Assembly (NCBI RefSeq): GCF_008831285.2
Contig: NC_045146.1
Location: forward strand, 8,258,972 to 8,322,971
From: Nymphaea colorata
Taxonomy: Eukaryota; Streptophyta; Magnoliopsida; Nymphaeales; Nymphaeaceae
Length of the DNA: 64,000 nt
Direction: 5' to 3'
Below are positions 1 to 14,039 of the stretch, one piece after another. The stretch's first letter is position 1. Every line of letters begins with the position of its first letter. A program made the position numbers and the translations under genes. Under the pieces are notes generated by a model. That model was not told where the DNA came from. It worked only from the letters and a program-made list of their open reading frames with translations, and made no database searches.

Positions 1-3000
1 GCTTGGCTTTGCTTTGATTGAAATGGGTTCACCTGCTTGCAACACACTAAATCAGGCATGTAATGAAAACCTAAGCTGGGTGACTGAAATGTATATTTTC
101 TATAGGCTTCTAAGAATTTGGGTTTGCGGACCCATCTGAACCTATATTTGGCAAGTTCCTCACATTTGATGTTCCTAAAACCTATAGGACTATTTCAAGC
201 ATGTTATAAGAAATTGAGTTTGGTTGGTCCTACTAGGTTTAAATTAGGTAGGTCTTGCAAGATACAACAAGGTGAGTTCATTGAAGTTATACTTGGCTGT
301 TTTAGTGAGGTTAGGATCTGCAATCCTTGATGAAGCTATTTTTGGCAATTTTGAGAAACTAGGGTTTAAGGGTACTACCCAAGCTATTTTAGGCAGTTTT
401 TTAAAAGTGATGTTTTTTGGGTATCCAAGAGAGTTTTCTTGGCAGGTCTGGTTGCCCTAGGATCAATGGATCATACTGAGCTATTTTAAGTAGTTTTGGA
501 AAGTAAGGATTTATGGGCCCCACTGATCTAATTTTGGCATGTTGCACTCTAGCGTGTCTGGCGAGCTATATTAAGCAGTACCTTCTTAAAATAGCAGCTT
601 GGGGAATTTGGCTTCCATATTTCGTAGGTTGAACATCATATCCAAAATCTCAGTTTAGTATAAATTGGATAAAAAAACAAACTTCTAAATTGCTCCAGAG
701 ACAGTTTTCCTAAAGCATTGCCATTTTTGGCAAAAGTGGACCAGTTAGCTCAATTGTGCCATTTTAAACCAAATGAAACAAGTGGAACTCCAATGTGCCG
801 AAAAGAAAGGTATCGGGACCGATACTATGGTTAGGAAAAGGTTGATTGGGTTTAATCTTGCTTGACAGCCTCATTTCTAGGTTTTTTGAGGGTTCTAGGG
901 TGTTAGGGTTTCCCTATGTTGTGGTAGAGTTCAGCCTACTTGGACAACGTAGGGCAGTTTGACTCTAACCTGGGGTTATAAACCAGACCAGTTGGAACAT
1001 AGTTCAAAATAGTAATAAAACTAGAGGACAAAGATAAAATAGTCATTTGGTGACATGAAAATTCTGGGGTGTTTAAACTATATTCTGCCCTATATACAGG
1101 AGATGTTCTATCAATTTTTAACTACTTTCTGTCAAATTTCCTATACGCACGCATGTGTGTACATGGCATGCATTATGCATGAAATGAAACAAACATGCAA
1201 CAATAAAGAAAACACTTTTTTATTGTTGTTGTCTGGCACAACTTTCTCACTGTCATTTCTCATTTTGTTCTTTCTATGATTGATGCAATCATTGGCTGTA
1301 ATGTATTAGGGTTTTGAATTTGCTCCTTCTGTTTTACAAGGCATATGTTTTCAACATGCATCTAGATGGCTGTTCTCCTAGGAATTTAGTTCTTTTGTTT
1401 TACCATTTCCTTTCGTTCATGTCCAATTTTTCTTTATTGGTGAACATCCTTGGGTTGTCCCATCAATATAGAAAAATAGTTAATTACATTGAACCAATGT
1501 GGAGGTTATTACTATTGTTCATATGTTCTACTTTTAGTTTCCCATCAACATTTATCACTTTCACATTTTGGTTTTGCTAGGAAAATGTGTTTCACATTGT
1601 TGGTGTGCCATTTGTGCAGAACTGTTTGGCAAGATTTAAAACTCCAGATTTGCGTAAGGGCAGGTACTTACATTTTCATAACAATTAGTTCTCCAATTTT
1701 TTATATGTTCTGGCACCGCCAACAGTAGAGAAGTGCAATAACTTGTCAAAACAGCTATCTATATACATATTGCAAGGTTATTATTTCTACCTAAGCTTCT
1801 GCTTATGCTTCTGCTTCTGCATATGCTATTTTGACAATTTGATTGCAGTGTTGTCATTTGAATTGATGATTTTGTCCAATCTAAAGTTCTTAATTTTATT
1901 TACAAGCTCAGTTCCATAGGCACGATTTCTTTTCTTAGACAATCCAATAATTTGAAGTTTTGAGCTGGTGCTTTATTCATCTGAAAGGAATTCCTTTATG
2001 CATTTGCTGAATTTCAAATTGTAGAGTTGGAACATGAAAAATCTTATCCAATGGTGATATTAGTATGTTTGAATAAAAGATGCTTCGAGTCAATTGAATT
2101 TTGACTTAATTCCATTGGTGAGCTCTGACTTCAGTAGTTCTTATGATCTATAGATTTTGGGAAGTGAGATCTGAATTTAAAGATGTGCCATTCCTTTATG
2201 GTAATACATTTCAACTTTGCGATAATAGTGATGATTAGAAATGTCGGGTTTATTTTTGCGGTGAAAATTTCACCTGTAAAGTAAGCAATAGCGGTGAATA
2301 TGATCTCTACCGATGGTTTCAATGCTATAGATTTTCTAGGACGCATACACCAATGAAATCACCAGTGGAGGGTGCTGAGTCCTTTGTAAACTATTCCTAT
2401 CCAATGAAAAGGTCATCGGTATAGAACTTTTTTTTAGACAGTGCAATTGTGGGGATGGAAAGGATCAGGCTTTCACGTTGGGTCTAAGCATTAGTAATTA
2501 GCTTGAGCTAATTAAAAGCACGCAGCAGGGATTTGCTTAAACTATTACTTTGAATGTAGCTGAGCATTTGTAGGTCAGAAACAATTAGACAGGATCATCA
2601 ATTTCTGGCTCAAGCTACAAATTTGAATGGAAGATTTAAACCAGCTCCTAACTTCTACAAGTATCAAACTAAAACTTGCATGTTTTAGTTGAAATCTTAT
2701 TATTTAATAAATCCCAATCAGCTATTGATTTACCTGGATGTCAAACCTCGAGCCTTCACAATTCTTATCTACAACAGCAGTCAACTTAATATGACTTTGG
2801 TTCATATTCAGAGTAAAATTGAACTATTCAAATTACCAAGTAAACTAACAAAACAAAAATTGGGTGCATGATAGAAGACCAAGTAATTGAGGTCAGCATT
2901 GGCAGAGCAATAAATTTTGGACTGGGAGGCCCTAATTTACAAAATCTGAAACTCTTAGGGCAGCAATATATGCAAATAGTTGAGGGCACATATATGTAAA

Positions 3001-3790
3001 TAAAGAAATTTTATGAGGCCATGTGGGCAACAGCCCACATGTGGATCCGTAAATTGAAGGTCCGGCTATTGAAATCTTACAAAATATAGAAAAGTCTAAC
3101 TCAGTTGCTTCACACCTATGATCTATTCATGTTCTGAAACTAAAAACTTAAACGTGATAATTATCACATCTATACAGTTGAAATTGGGAAGCAAAACTTA
3201 AGACATGAACATACACCCGATTGTGGTTCTACTTAATAGAGCAGTGCGGAAGCATTTTTCAGATAACGATCACATAAACTCCTTAAATTAGGGAAATTCA
3301 AATGATAAGCAGCTAACTACGATTATCATAATAATAAAAAAAACACAAGAGCTGGAACTGCAGTAAGTAACAATATTGCCTATGACTTAGAAATGAATTT
3401 GAGAAGACCCATGCACGTCGGTGAAACGTGCAGGCCAGGGCAGACATGGTGGCCTGACACTCTTAATTTTAGAAAACGTGCTTCAAAGTCAAGATATTAT
3501 TCTAAGAATAATAAGATAAAGTTGGGCAACCAACCCATTACAAATATAGTAGTAAACGGGTTCTCCTTGAAAACTAATGTTGACCATAGAACGCCTTTGT
3601 TCGCTCCAAGTGGCACAGCCTGTGACAGGCTTTGGAAGCTCCGCTGTTTGGAGTATTGATCTCCAATACAAAACGGTTTGCCCGGAGCACTCTGTCACAT
3701 CAGTATAAATGACAGCCACTCCATCATCCACAAGAGTTCGCTCCTCCCTCTCGACGTGCCCTCCACAATCTCTTCAAAATGCAGCACCAC
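1..3790. other. intergenic, degenerate internal repeats
   Basis: No convincing coding region is visible in either strand. Between about 180 and 600 a loose motif of the form 'agctattttaggcagtttt' recurs at roughly 188, 333, 386, 479 and 564 with heavy divergence, suggesting an old tandem or transposon-derived repeat. The remainder is AT-rich with only short chance ORFs that match no family I recognise. Confidence 0.5.
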
Positions 3791-3802
3791 GCCTGTCTTG
3801 CT

Positions 3803-3810
3803 CTATATAC
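3803..3810 (+). promoter_or_regulatory. TATA box of the MIZ1-like gene
   Basis: CTATATAC lies about 62 bases upstream of the chosen ATG at 3872. That spacing would place transcription start near 3835 and give a short leader. It is the only good TATA element close to the gene. The assignment rests on position and sequence only. Confidence 0.5.
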
Positions 3811-3871
3811 CCTTCTCATTCCTTATGTAAACCCTCAGAATTAAGAGTCCCCATCTTCGCTTCTCAAAGAC

Positions 3872-4561
3872 ATGACGCCGCCACCTTCGCCGCGGCCTTC
3901 CCCTCTTCAACCTTCCAAGAAGAAGCAGAAGCCAGTTAAGATCATCCGGTACTTCCGGTCCATTTTCCGGTCACTTCCTATACTAACACCCAGCTGTAAG
4001 TTCCCTACCAACCTGCCTGGGGTACACTCAGATGCTATATCTGTAAGCAACAGCGGCACCCGTGTTACCGGCACTCTCTTTGGATTCCGGAAAGCTCGAG
4101 TGAGCCTAGCACTCCAAGACAATCCTCGATGTTTACCCATAGTAGTAATTGAGCTTCCCCTCCCTACCGGAAACCTTCTCAAGGAAATGACCTCCGGCCT
4201 CGTCCGCATTGCTCTAGAGAGCGAGAAGCGTGCGGCAGCAGCATCAGAGAAGACGAAGCTCCTTGATGAGCCTGTGTGGACGGTGTATTGCAATGGCCGT
4301 AAAGCAGGGTATGGAATGAAGAGAGAGCCTGCTGAGCTTGACATGCATGTGATGGAGCTGCTTCAGGCAGTGTCGATGGGTGGCGGAGTTTTGCCATACG
4401 ATAATGCCGAAAATGGAGTCAATGAGGGTGACGGCGAGCTAACCTATATGAGGGCAAACTTTGATCGTGTCACCGGGTCTAAGGACTCTGAAGCACTCTA
4501 CATGGTTAGTCCGGACGGGCAAAATGGGCCGGAACTGACCATCTTCCTTGTTAGAGTCTGA
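3872..4561 (+). CDS. MIZU-KUSSEI1-like protein (DUF617 family)
   Basis: This is a complete intronless 229-residue protein. The first 60 residues are a proline- and lysine-rich, poorly conserved leader, ending in a segment typical of the family (KIIRYFRSIFRSLP, residues 23-36). The DUF617 domain runs from about residue 63 to the C-terminus. Visible hallmarks are RVTGTLFGFRKARVSLALQ (64-82), PRCLPIVVIELPLPT (85-99), EMTSGLVRIALESEKR (105-120), EPVWTVYCNGRKAGY (133-147), YMRANFDRVTGSKDSEALYM (192-211) and the terminal GPELTIFLVRV. In Arabidopsis the founding member MIZ1 acts at the endoplasmic reticulum in root hydrotropism; most family members have no assigned role, so the specific function here is inferred only as family membership. 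The ATG at 3872 is the first that gives the usual leader length. A possible polyadenylation signal AATAAA lies at about 4932. No frameshift or missing motif is seen. Confidence 0.93.
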   Translation: MTPPPSPRPSPLQPSKKKQKPVKIIRYFRSIFRSLPILTPSCKFPTNLPGVHSDAISVSNSGTRVTGTLFGFRKARVSLALQDNPRCLPIVVIELPLPTGNLLKEMTSGLVRIALESEKRAAAASEKTKLLDEPVWTVYCNGRKAGYGMKREPAELDMHVMELLQAVSMGGGVLPYDNAENGVNEGDGELTYMRANFDRVTGSKDSEALYMVSPDGQNGPELTIFLVRV

Positions 4562-6015
4562 AACCTATAGACACCAGGAATCACTGGAACAGCAGAACGT
4601 AATTCCAACTTCCAAGCAAGCAGCTAAATGAGAAAGAGGAAAACTGAAGGTGAATGTCTCCTGAAGATTTGATCAAGGGATCTAAAATGCAGAATAACCT
4701 GCAGATCCAACGTTCTGTTCCATTACCATCTTTTGCTTGGTTGTCCGGTTTCATGCCACCTTGCCAAACTAGAACTGGCCATATGGGAATCTTACGACTC
4801 TAACTACAACAGTGGAGTGAGCTAGCAGGATCCAAATCACCAGGAGAGAATCCGTCCAGAACCGGAAGGGGATATCGAGAGAGCAACACTGTTATAACCT
4901 GTACAGTAAATATCCGAGCAAGATCAGAGAAAATAAACAGCGGCTGGTCGAACCTTAACGTTGTTATACTGTAATATCAGGAAAACAAATGCATTTTCCG
5001 GCTGTTGCCACACCTTTGAAGAATGAAAGGGTGCTTAAAACTTGCTTATGAAGTTTCTTGGGCCACAGGTTCTCGATTTTATCTTTTCTGCAGTACGATT
5101 CCTGCTAAATTTCTGTGTGTGTGTCTCTCTCTCTTGGGAGAGATCATACCGCACCAGATTCCATCAAACGGGCGAGAGTAGCACTGGGATGCTGTGCTTT
5201 TGGCTTGCACTTTTGCACTCAAGGTTTTGAGTATTTTGCTTCTAGGTTTGTTCTGATGTACTAGGGTGTTTTCAGTACATGTGTAAGCTCCCAACTTCTT
5301 GTTTGGTGTTTTGTTACTAATGTTGAAAAACTTATTCTGCTCTCTCTCTCTCTCTCTCTCTCTGTGCGTCTCTTTCTTTTTACTTATGTAGATATTGCAA
5401 CCAACTGCATGTTGCATCATTTACAAATCGGTTATCCAATTCCTGCAAAATAATAATAGGCGCATTGTTATCTCCAGGTAGCGCACTATGGCATAAAGAT
5501 TGAAATTTTCATTGACTTGATTAGAAAAATGATTCTTCCCTGTAATGATGCTCGTTTTTATTTTCTAATGATCCAGAAACACGTGAAGAGAGCCCTTGGT
5601 TGAACCCCAAATATTATGTCTTCCAAGAAGAATGCACTAACAAATTTCAAGATGCAGAATGGCACTTAGGCTTGATCCCAAGGTCTTCAACTTAACCATC
5701 ATAGCCCAGTACTCTCATCAAATGTTCACCACTGTCATGTAGTTTGCTTCTGCTTAAGGATATCAATGGCCGTCCAATTACGATCACCAATAAGTCTGTT
5801 CCCTTAGCTTGATCTTATTGGCAATGGTATCTTACCTAGCGGTTGCGAAGGGCGGCCATTACCCTTTCTGGGGTTGTGAAAAACCTTTCGCTAGGTTAGT
5901 CGCCTTTGCCAATAAGTTTATTGGCTACAACTCTTTTCTTGTTAGTGACAGTAAAAGTCGTAGCCAAAGATAACATTGGAAAAACTTCTCGCTCCTGCCA
6001 TGACATCACCAATAG

Positions 6016-6095
6016 CGGGGCCAGAAATTTTAGATTGAGACCACCAATTCAAAAAATTGTATAACTTTAGAGGGTACCATTATATATGAATGACC
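6016..6095 (+). repeat. dispersed repeat, copy 1 (plus)
   Basis: The sequence beginning GGGGCCAGAAATTTT and continuing through 'caattcaaaaaattg' to 'actttagagggtacc' resembles, with gaps, the reverse complement of 22044-22122. The shared start 'G..CCAGAAATTT' and the shared 'aaactttagaagg' segment point to one interspersed family with two diverged copies in opposite orientation. The class of element is unknown. Confidence 0.45.
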
Positions 6096-9000
6096 ATATA
6101 ATTGAAGAATCTAATATGAAAGTTAGAAACCATGTGGATTCCACATGTGGCTCTGCCATTGGCCCACTCATTCCAATTGCATCCTCCTACCGCCTCACCT
6201 GTGCATCTTCCTGCTGTGTATGGGAGAATACATATATATATATATATATATATACTTTTAAAGTGAATCATGACCCCACATTTAAGCAGGTCACAACGTG
6301 GTGGGTCTCCTCCATCCATGATTATGGGTGAAGGGGACAGGGGAGCTCCAGCAGGTTCCCTCTGCTGTGACTGGTGGGCCCACCGGGCTGGTGATGGGGA
6401 GGGGGAGCCACTGGTCCTCCCCATTCCCTAAGGCAGCCCAGTGGGAGAGGAGCAGCATGTAAAAAGAAAAATAAAAAAAAAAATATTAGGGCCACTCTGG
6501 ATGGCCCTAGTTTGGTATATGGTTTTGAATGGTGACTTTAGAGACTATATATATGGGTGTGTGTGTGCGCACAGTGCATGTGTGTGTGTGTGTGCACAGT
6601 GCATGTGTGTGTGTGTGTTCAAATTGTATAGAGAAAAAATAGTTAAACTAAAACTCTATTATCAAAAAGTTTATACAAGAATGCATTCATACACAAAGTT
6701 TTACAATATCATAAAAAACATCCGTAATTTATACAAAATGAAGAATTGAAGGTCCATATCAGCTCTGTGTTCCCAATGTGGCAATGGGAATAGGTGCGGC
6801 CATTGATGTAGAGGCCACCAAATGCCTTCTGGAGTTGAGGGAATGGTCAAGGAGGTGCAGTACACCGAGCTATCCTGAAACAAAAATTAAATAAATAAAT
6901 GGTTTGCTCTAAAAATTTAGGAGTCTAGACGTGATTCCTTTTAGCCAGTCCTACAAAACACCTGCATTCACTGATTTACACGACAACATAAGCATCAATT
7001 CATGAAGTGGTATGAGACAGTGAAGGCATCGCTTAGTCTGAAGCAGAAAAATGCCTTGAACTAGTAATGATCTTTACTAATATAAGTTTGCACTAGTAGC
7101 ATACCATTAGGTAGACTGCTGATTTATGCGCCAACCATTTAGCCCAACAAAGAAACGAGCAATTTTAGATGGCAAGGCATATTAAAAGACAAAATTGGGA
7201 TCATTTTCCACGTCTGATGGCCTACCTCAACTGTAAACTCACCATTCTTGCATGACATTTCACATGACAGTGCTGCACATAACTACCAAAGCAATGGAAC
7301 TTCATAGTAGCCATAGCATAGTGAAGTATTTCCTTCAATAGTAAAGGTTAACCAAAAAAATAAAATGTAAAAAACAAAAAAAAATCCAAAAGGAAAGAGC
7401 TAAAGCTGCCAAATAAAGCAAAAAGCAAAATCAAAAAGCCAAAAAAAATAGTAGCTGACACAAAAAAAAAAAAAACTACCCGGATCAAAGTTCCCCAACA
7501 TTGGAATACAAGATCTTCTACATCTATGAGATATCAGATCAATCGCTACTCTTGATGAAATTGAGAATGAATGTTTTAAGCTCATTTCTTATGAACACAA
7601 GGAAAATCTCACAAGAATGCTTGATGGCATCAATTAGGGAAAATTTTAATTCCTAGAAATACTAACTTCGTAAAGACAAGTCTCAAGCAGGATACAATGT
7701 TCAAATTATATGCAGAGCTCTAGCATCTTATGATGAACTTCCCAAGGAGCATTTAAGGAACTGGTCCCTTTACTAGGGGCATCTTTGAAAGATGAACAAA
7801 GTTTTGCAAGAACATATCTCTTTCAAGATAAAAATTCATTTGTGGAATTGGGGCATTTTATATCTTGAGTATCTAGAAACCATGAACATCTGTTCATTTA
7901 ATCATTAGATATTCAAGAACTTTGTTTTGAGAATAAAAAAGCATTTTCCTAAAATGGGCGTATTTTTTAAATTTGAAATGTTTTTCTTTACCAATAAGTC
8001 AGACTCTTACCTGCTTAATAACAAAGGGGAACATCTATAAACACCCCAAATTTTCCCACTTGACCAAATTCCTGTTTTTATGCTTCATCTGGACAACATG
8101 TCCTCTTGTTTTCGAACTGATTTTGAAATGTGATGGTCTTTTACCTATAATAGGTTGAACCTGTCTCACAACAAACCTGGCTTCCTTATTTCCTTCTCAA
8201 TCTTTTTCATATCCAAGTTCTTTCTCTCTTCTCCAATTTGTGTTCACATTTTCTATGACATACCTGACTTATCTACTCCTCAACTGCAACATCATTTGGT
8301 GTGTAAAGTCTAGTTTGGAGGCAAGGCAGCAGTGACACATCAAAGTAGCAGGCATTAACTGCTTCGTCTCCTTCTTCAATATACATATAGGTACTAGATG
8401 ATAAAGTAACTTGTTTGTTATTTTAGCGCTAGAGGTATCAATTGTTTGTTGTCTATAACATTCTATTCTTTGTATATTTGTTATAGATTTGTTTTTTGTC
8501 ACAACATGAAATGGGATTGTGAATCAAGTCCAGCTTATTTTTTTCTATGAAGACATTGTCAAAAGAATAGAAAACCCATCAAACATTGCTTATGTGGTTT
8601 TTTTTTTGTAGGTAAAATTAAACATTCCTTGGTTCATATTTATAATCCATGTTTCAGATTAGTGAAATCTAAAAATCTGATGGTTTGTAGGTTTTGCAAG
8701 ATAAGTAGATCAATGTTTCTTTTAGGTTTTGTAGGACTATCGTTCAGTTTGTTTTTGTTGTTATTCACTACCGTGTAATTCTAGTTAGGTCATTGGCCAT
8801 GTGTATTGCCCAACCAAAGTCAATGCCTTGATGAAGACCACCATGCTGCATAGGAGGATGGAAACTCTACCTAGAATTTTGGTCATCACTGGTCATTTCA
8901 CAACAACAAACATGCCAAGGTGCAGTATGCCTTGGCTCAATCCATGTCTTGATTGATAGATTAGAGTCCAGATTAAGTAATTAAATTAATTTTTGAAGTT

Positions 9001-10909
9001 TTATTTTGACCATTCTTTCAAATAGATAAATACATAGCTTAGTTAATCTTGGAGTACAATGTCTTCCAAGACACTTCAAAGTCTTTGTTTCTTTAGTGGA
9101 CTTTATTTTCAAGCTGGTTTAGTGTCTCTTCATTTAGCTTTCATGTTTATTCATAATTTATTATTAGACCAGAATAGGTAAGAGTAGGTTTTGATTTTTT
9201 TATTACTTATTTTCACAATCTACTATTTGTTTTAATATTATATAAGCTTGTGTGCTCTCACAAGCTTTTGTTTTATTTTGTGAATGTTTGTTGACTTGCT
9301 TGTTGGGAGAAGATTTGGACCAGGAAAAGGATGGGCTAAGGTGGACAATATTATTGCAAATTGGAGTGGTAAACTAAATCTCAATTTAGACGAAGACTAA
9401 ACACAAACGCTGCACCACACACTAATTTGTAGTCAAGTGCACCAATGTGTTATGTTTTACACTGTTTTCATTGAAATTGTAGTTCAGTTTATTTCTAACT
9501 TTACTCACTGTAATAGGCAAGATTTCTTGGGTTACTTCATTATGTAAACATCGTGTTTAACTCATTACAATTAAAAATTATTTGTTTTAGACAAATTGTC
9601 CACTCAATTATTTGATAATCCTATTCATAAAGGATCAACTTGACTCTTCACTCTACCCAAGCATGAGAAATAGATAGATTTTAATTTGGTGTATGCTTCA
9701 AATTTGTATTCAATCAAAATCTTTTATAGAAAATAATATTTCCAAAAGTTGTTCAAAGTGGGGGATAAGTGCTTTGTTAAAGTTGGTGGATTACTTGTTC
9801 TAATAAAATGATTTAGATATGTATAGCTTATTCTAAAGAATCGTTTTTCTGCTTGGAGTTTCTATGTTGTTATTTTGTGCACACTCTGAAAGGATATCCA
9901 TATAGTGTTTTGCTATATAGTTATCCAAGCAAATTATTTGGACTATCTGTATGACGTTCATTTATTCACTTCATAAGTGTCTTAGTCCTCATTGTGCTTG
10001 TAGAGCAATTTTTTTTTATTTTTGAAGATTATTAGTTATTCTTCTTACTTTAATATGGAAGATTTACTTTATAATGAAAACTTATCTTGTAGCTTTAGTT
10101 TGGGAAGTTGCAACTCTTTGCATATGTGAGAATTATTTTGTTGGTGTTGATAGGCCAAGATCATACTCAATTGTTTGAAAGTTCTGGTGTACGACATATT
10201 TTTACTAGTCCCATTTATGAGATCCTTATTTCTACTTATATTTCCTAGTTTTTTTTTTTGTGATCTTCCCATTGATAACTATTATGAATTCTAAATATTT
10301 TGAGACAATGTGAGGATAAATCTGTTGGGGCTGCTAGAGTTGAAAAAGAGCAAACAATAGTAAGAAATATATCATTTCTTTATGTTCATTTTTTTGGGCC
10401 TTAGATTTAATGTTCTTATGATGTTAATAGATTTTATGATGTTAATCATGTCCTTTTTTTATATGGAGGCTAAACTTATGTAAATAACACCACATATAAA
10501 TCAAAAAAATCTGGCAACAAAAAACCTACTTCCTTCTACTTACCTCCTACTAAACCATGAAGATAGGGAAAAAAATGCATGAAGTCACTTCTAACATGAA
10601 TAGAAAATCTTATTGCAACAAAGCATTTCAGCAGGTATCTGAAATTTCAAATCACAAATTTGAAAGGGATAAAGCTTCCACAAACTTGACATTAGAGATT
10701 TAAAATAGAAAAGGATCAACCCTAGTAACTTTCATCCTCCAACCAAAACCTTGTGCCTTGTGTAGAGAGAGAGAATATCTTCACAACTTGTAATGAACAA
10801 AGAAAATGAGAACTACAGTGTGCTTTTGATTTGCCTAACCACACAAAGGAAGGCAGATGCCATCATGTAAGGGAAGGAATTAATAGCTAAGGAAGCTCGT
10901 CAATGCCTT

Positions 10910-10910
<1 letters not shown>

Positions 10911-10948
<38 letters not shown>
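10911..10948. repeat. (CA)19 microsatellite
   Basis: This is an uninterrupted CA dinucleotide run in otherwise AT-rich intergenic DNA. No gene is adjacent. Confidence 0.95.
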
Positions 10949-10953
<5 letters not shown>

Positions 10954-11938
10954 GACAATTCATTTTGATAATGTTATAAAGGCATATATATTTGGTTCAA
11001 TGACATGTAAAATTTGGATATATCAAGGATTAAACATATCATGGATGTGCATTATGACTCAAAGGTATTCTGTATCACATATTGGAAGCCCCTCATTTCT
11101 ATAGTATTGGGGATATTATATGACATAGGGAGAAGATGCTCACAAAAATCTAGAATGTCAAATATTTTAGACAAGCACACTCAAAGGCCGTTTGATGGCA
11201 ATGGAACATGGTAGAATAGAATACATGCATTATGTTGGTAATGGATGCATCAAACATCATATGTGGAATGGTGCAAATAGATGGCGGGATAGGGGGGTAC
11301 ATATATCTCTCCTGTCCTGCATTGTTCCATGGTTACCCATAGAACAGACTCATGTGGGATGCTCTCAATCTTTGCATCCCTCTCTCGACAGTCGACACTC
11401 ACCACTCTCTTTCCCTCTCCCACCTCTGACCATGTCATAGGTCTCCTCAGGTGTTCTAGCAATGAACAGAGGCTGTTGATCACCATCTACACAACACCCT
11501 CTCTCTCGCCCTCTCCCACTGCTCATCATTGTTCGACAACTCTAGCTGCTTTTCAACATCTTCGTGCACAGCTACTCTTCACTGTCTTCATGCACTACTA
11601 CTTTCAATCATTGTCCACAACTTCTCTTCATCTGTTGTCCCTCAATCAACCTCCAAATGTCTAGGTTCTAGGAGTGGGGCCAAAGGTAAGGTTATATGTA
11701 TTCTCATCCCTTTTGATTATCTCATCTATGTTATTGAAATTTTTTCTATTTGCGAAGAATACCCCGATTGACTCAAGAGCTATCATTTTCCATGAGGTGA
11801 GTATGATGCTCTCGCTCTCTCTCTCTCACTCTTTTGCTTGTTCAATTTGGGCGTTTTCTATATGTTTGAAGATTTGGAATTTTTTTTATGTCTACAACAC
11901 AGGTGGATTTAGCTGTTTTTCTATGGTCTCTTTACTAC

Positions 11939-11976
<38 letters not shown>

Positions 11977-12309
11977 CCTCCCCCTTTGTGCATTGTGAGT
12001 TACAGATCAAGCCACCATAAAAAGCTTGGTTTTAGGTGTCAAAGGTAAGCCATGATTTTGTTCTTTTTCATTTTATTATGCATATGTTACTTTGCATTTA
12101 TGTTTATGATGAGTCAATGTTTAGTAGCATTATAAAGTTGTGCTAAAACTATTTTCTTGAACTGATTGTGTTGCTTGTCAAGTGTTTGGTGATATTTCTT
12201 CATTTCTTTTATTTTTGTTGTTGTATTTATGTTCCTATCGAATCATTGTTTAGAAGCATTGAGAAGTTGTGCTAAATTTATGTTCTCCAAAATTTATTTT
12301 CATCTTTGG

Positions 12310-13500
12310 TTGCTTCAGAAAAATGAGGTTTTATTTTGAAATAAGAGAAAGAGAGACTTGCCCGTTAGTACAAGGTCTGATCATTCCCAATGCCTTTATT
12401 GGAAGTAACCCGACCAAGAACTGACCTCTTCTGTTTTGTACATTCTGACATTTGAAATGTTATCCTAAATCCTATATGCATATGTACTCAAGTCTAAATA
12501 ATTTTTTTTAAATATTGAGATAAATTTTGAAATGATTAAAGTATGGTTTGGTTTTAAAACATAGTGCCCTCAGGTCTAGAACTATGGTCATAAGGGTTCA
12601 CAAACCCTTAATAATTAATAACTTTAGAAACTTGAGATTAATTTGTTGAACTGGCCAAATAGTATAGAAAAAAAAATGTTTAAAAGAGACATTTGTAATA
12701 TCATTGAGTTCTTCAAATATTGTCAATAGAACTCAAAAACAACTTATATTTGAAGATAGTTTTGAAAATCAAAGTTTTCAACTTGTTTGAAGAAATATGA
12801 TTAGGAACATACTTGTAAATTGCTTATTTTGCAAAACATTACTTCAACTTTTCATGCTTTGCAAAAGCAAGTTTTCTAAGTTTTGCATGAAAAATAAAAT
12901 GTCAAAATAGATGGACGATAACCATACTTCTTGTTCATCATATGGTCAATTGCAAATATCAAAATAATATGTTGGAAAAAAGTGAAGATTTGATATTTAA
13001 AACAAGATAATATTATAATTTGTAGGGGTTTTTCTCTTGAATCGTAAGTAAGTTTTAAGATTTTGTCAGAATTTGATTATCACCTCATTAGGGACTGACC
13101 TTGTCTTACTAAAGCTTCTTAGGGATGTGCTTGTGAGTACTCGTAAGTATCATAAGTAATTGCGTATGCATGATTACATAAATTTTATATGCATAAAAAA
13201 AAATTAATCATTCTGACCATAACATACATCTATAGAGCAATGGAACAAAAAAGTTTGATGCAAATTGATCGAGACAAGATTTCATCAAGCGAGTCACTCA
13301 TTGGTGTATTGAATATATAGGTGGGTCATCGGAAGGCAAGAAGAATGATTGTGAAAAATATGTAAGATGGATTTACAGAAAAATCAAAGATGACATGTTC
13401 AATGCAAATTAACATGTACATCAAGCATGTTTGGGTGTTTCCTGGATTGGATATGCCCCAACCTGAAAATGATTAAAAATGAAATTAGCAATTTATTAGT
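12310..13500 (+). repeat. copy of the large-retrotransposon leader family
   Basis: The start of this block ('cagaaaaatgaggttttattttg', then 'gacttgcccgttagtac', 'cattcccaatgcctttattgg') aligns with 61275-61380. Its far end ('gtttcctggattggatatg', 'ccccaacctgaaaatgatt') aligns with 62610-62650. The middle is too diverged or deleted to follow by eye. It therefore appears to be a third, gapped copy of the sequence that forms the inverted arms near 54-56 and 61-64 kb. No coding domain is present. Confidence 0.5.
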
Positions 13501-13559
13501 CATTATTGGATTAAAAGTGGCTTAAAAACAATAAGAAGGTCAAATCTATCCAAACTAGA

Positions 13560-13870
13560 GGGTTGACCATGCCAGGGGGCAGCTTGCCCAGCCTAGACTT
13601 GGCCCACTACCAGACTTAAACAGGCTGAGCTGGCCCGCCACTGGCCTATTCTAGCCTGTGCTGGTCAGCTGTAGGCCTAGCCTGGCCGAGCCAAGCCGAG
13701 ATTGACCAGGGCCATGCTTAGTGGTACTAGGGTGAACAGGGCTGTACCTAGCCGTGCCAGGGCCGTACCAGGCCGAATAGGACCATACTTGGCCACGTCA
13801 GGCCAGAACACACCAGGCCAGACTTGCTCAAGCCTAGATTGGCCAGGCAAGGCTTGGTAAGCCTTCCACG
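13560..13870. repeat. degenerate GGCC/CCTGG-rich cryptic repeat
   Basis: Some 300 bases are dominated by short variants of 'ggcc', 'gcctgg', 'gccgagcc' and 'ccagg' without a fixed period. The GC content is far above that of the flanks. Similar cryptic simplicity ('aacctagg') recurs at 60300-60560, and both blocks sit next to repeats of the same putative retrotransposon family, so this is probably LTR-type non-coding sequence. Confidence 0.5.
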
Positions 13871-14039
13871 TTGGCTACAAGCCGACAAAGGGTATTTTGA
13901 TATTTTTCTTAAAAATGTAAGGTTATTTTTTAACTGAAATGATATTTCAAGAAAACCAAAGACATTTTGGGCAATTCAATGATATTTTCAAAAAATCAAG
14001 GGTATTTTGGGATCTTGAAATAGAAATTATTGGTATTTG

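Larger units (their letters stand above)
4562..12300. other. intergenic, AT-rich, microsatellites and transposon scraps
   Basis: No gene is supported. The stretch holds a (TC)n tract at 5341-5365, a CACTA-like or other transposon-like piece at about 5760-6010 with 'gttagtgacagtaaaagtc', a dispersed repeat at about 6016-6095, TA and GT tracts at 6230-6255 and 6555-6620, and (CA)19 at 10911-10948. A CT-rich pyrimidine block lies at about 11930-11990. Short ORFs between 11329 and 12048 are composed of low-complexity Ser/Leu/Pro sequence and match nothing I know. Confidence 0.5.

Noticed and set aside
3907-4397. Minus-strand ORFs of 145 and 72 residues opposite the MIZ1-like gene
   Set aside because: Antisense shadows of a well-conserved plus-strand protein with no recognisable domain.
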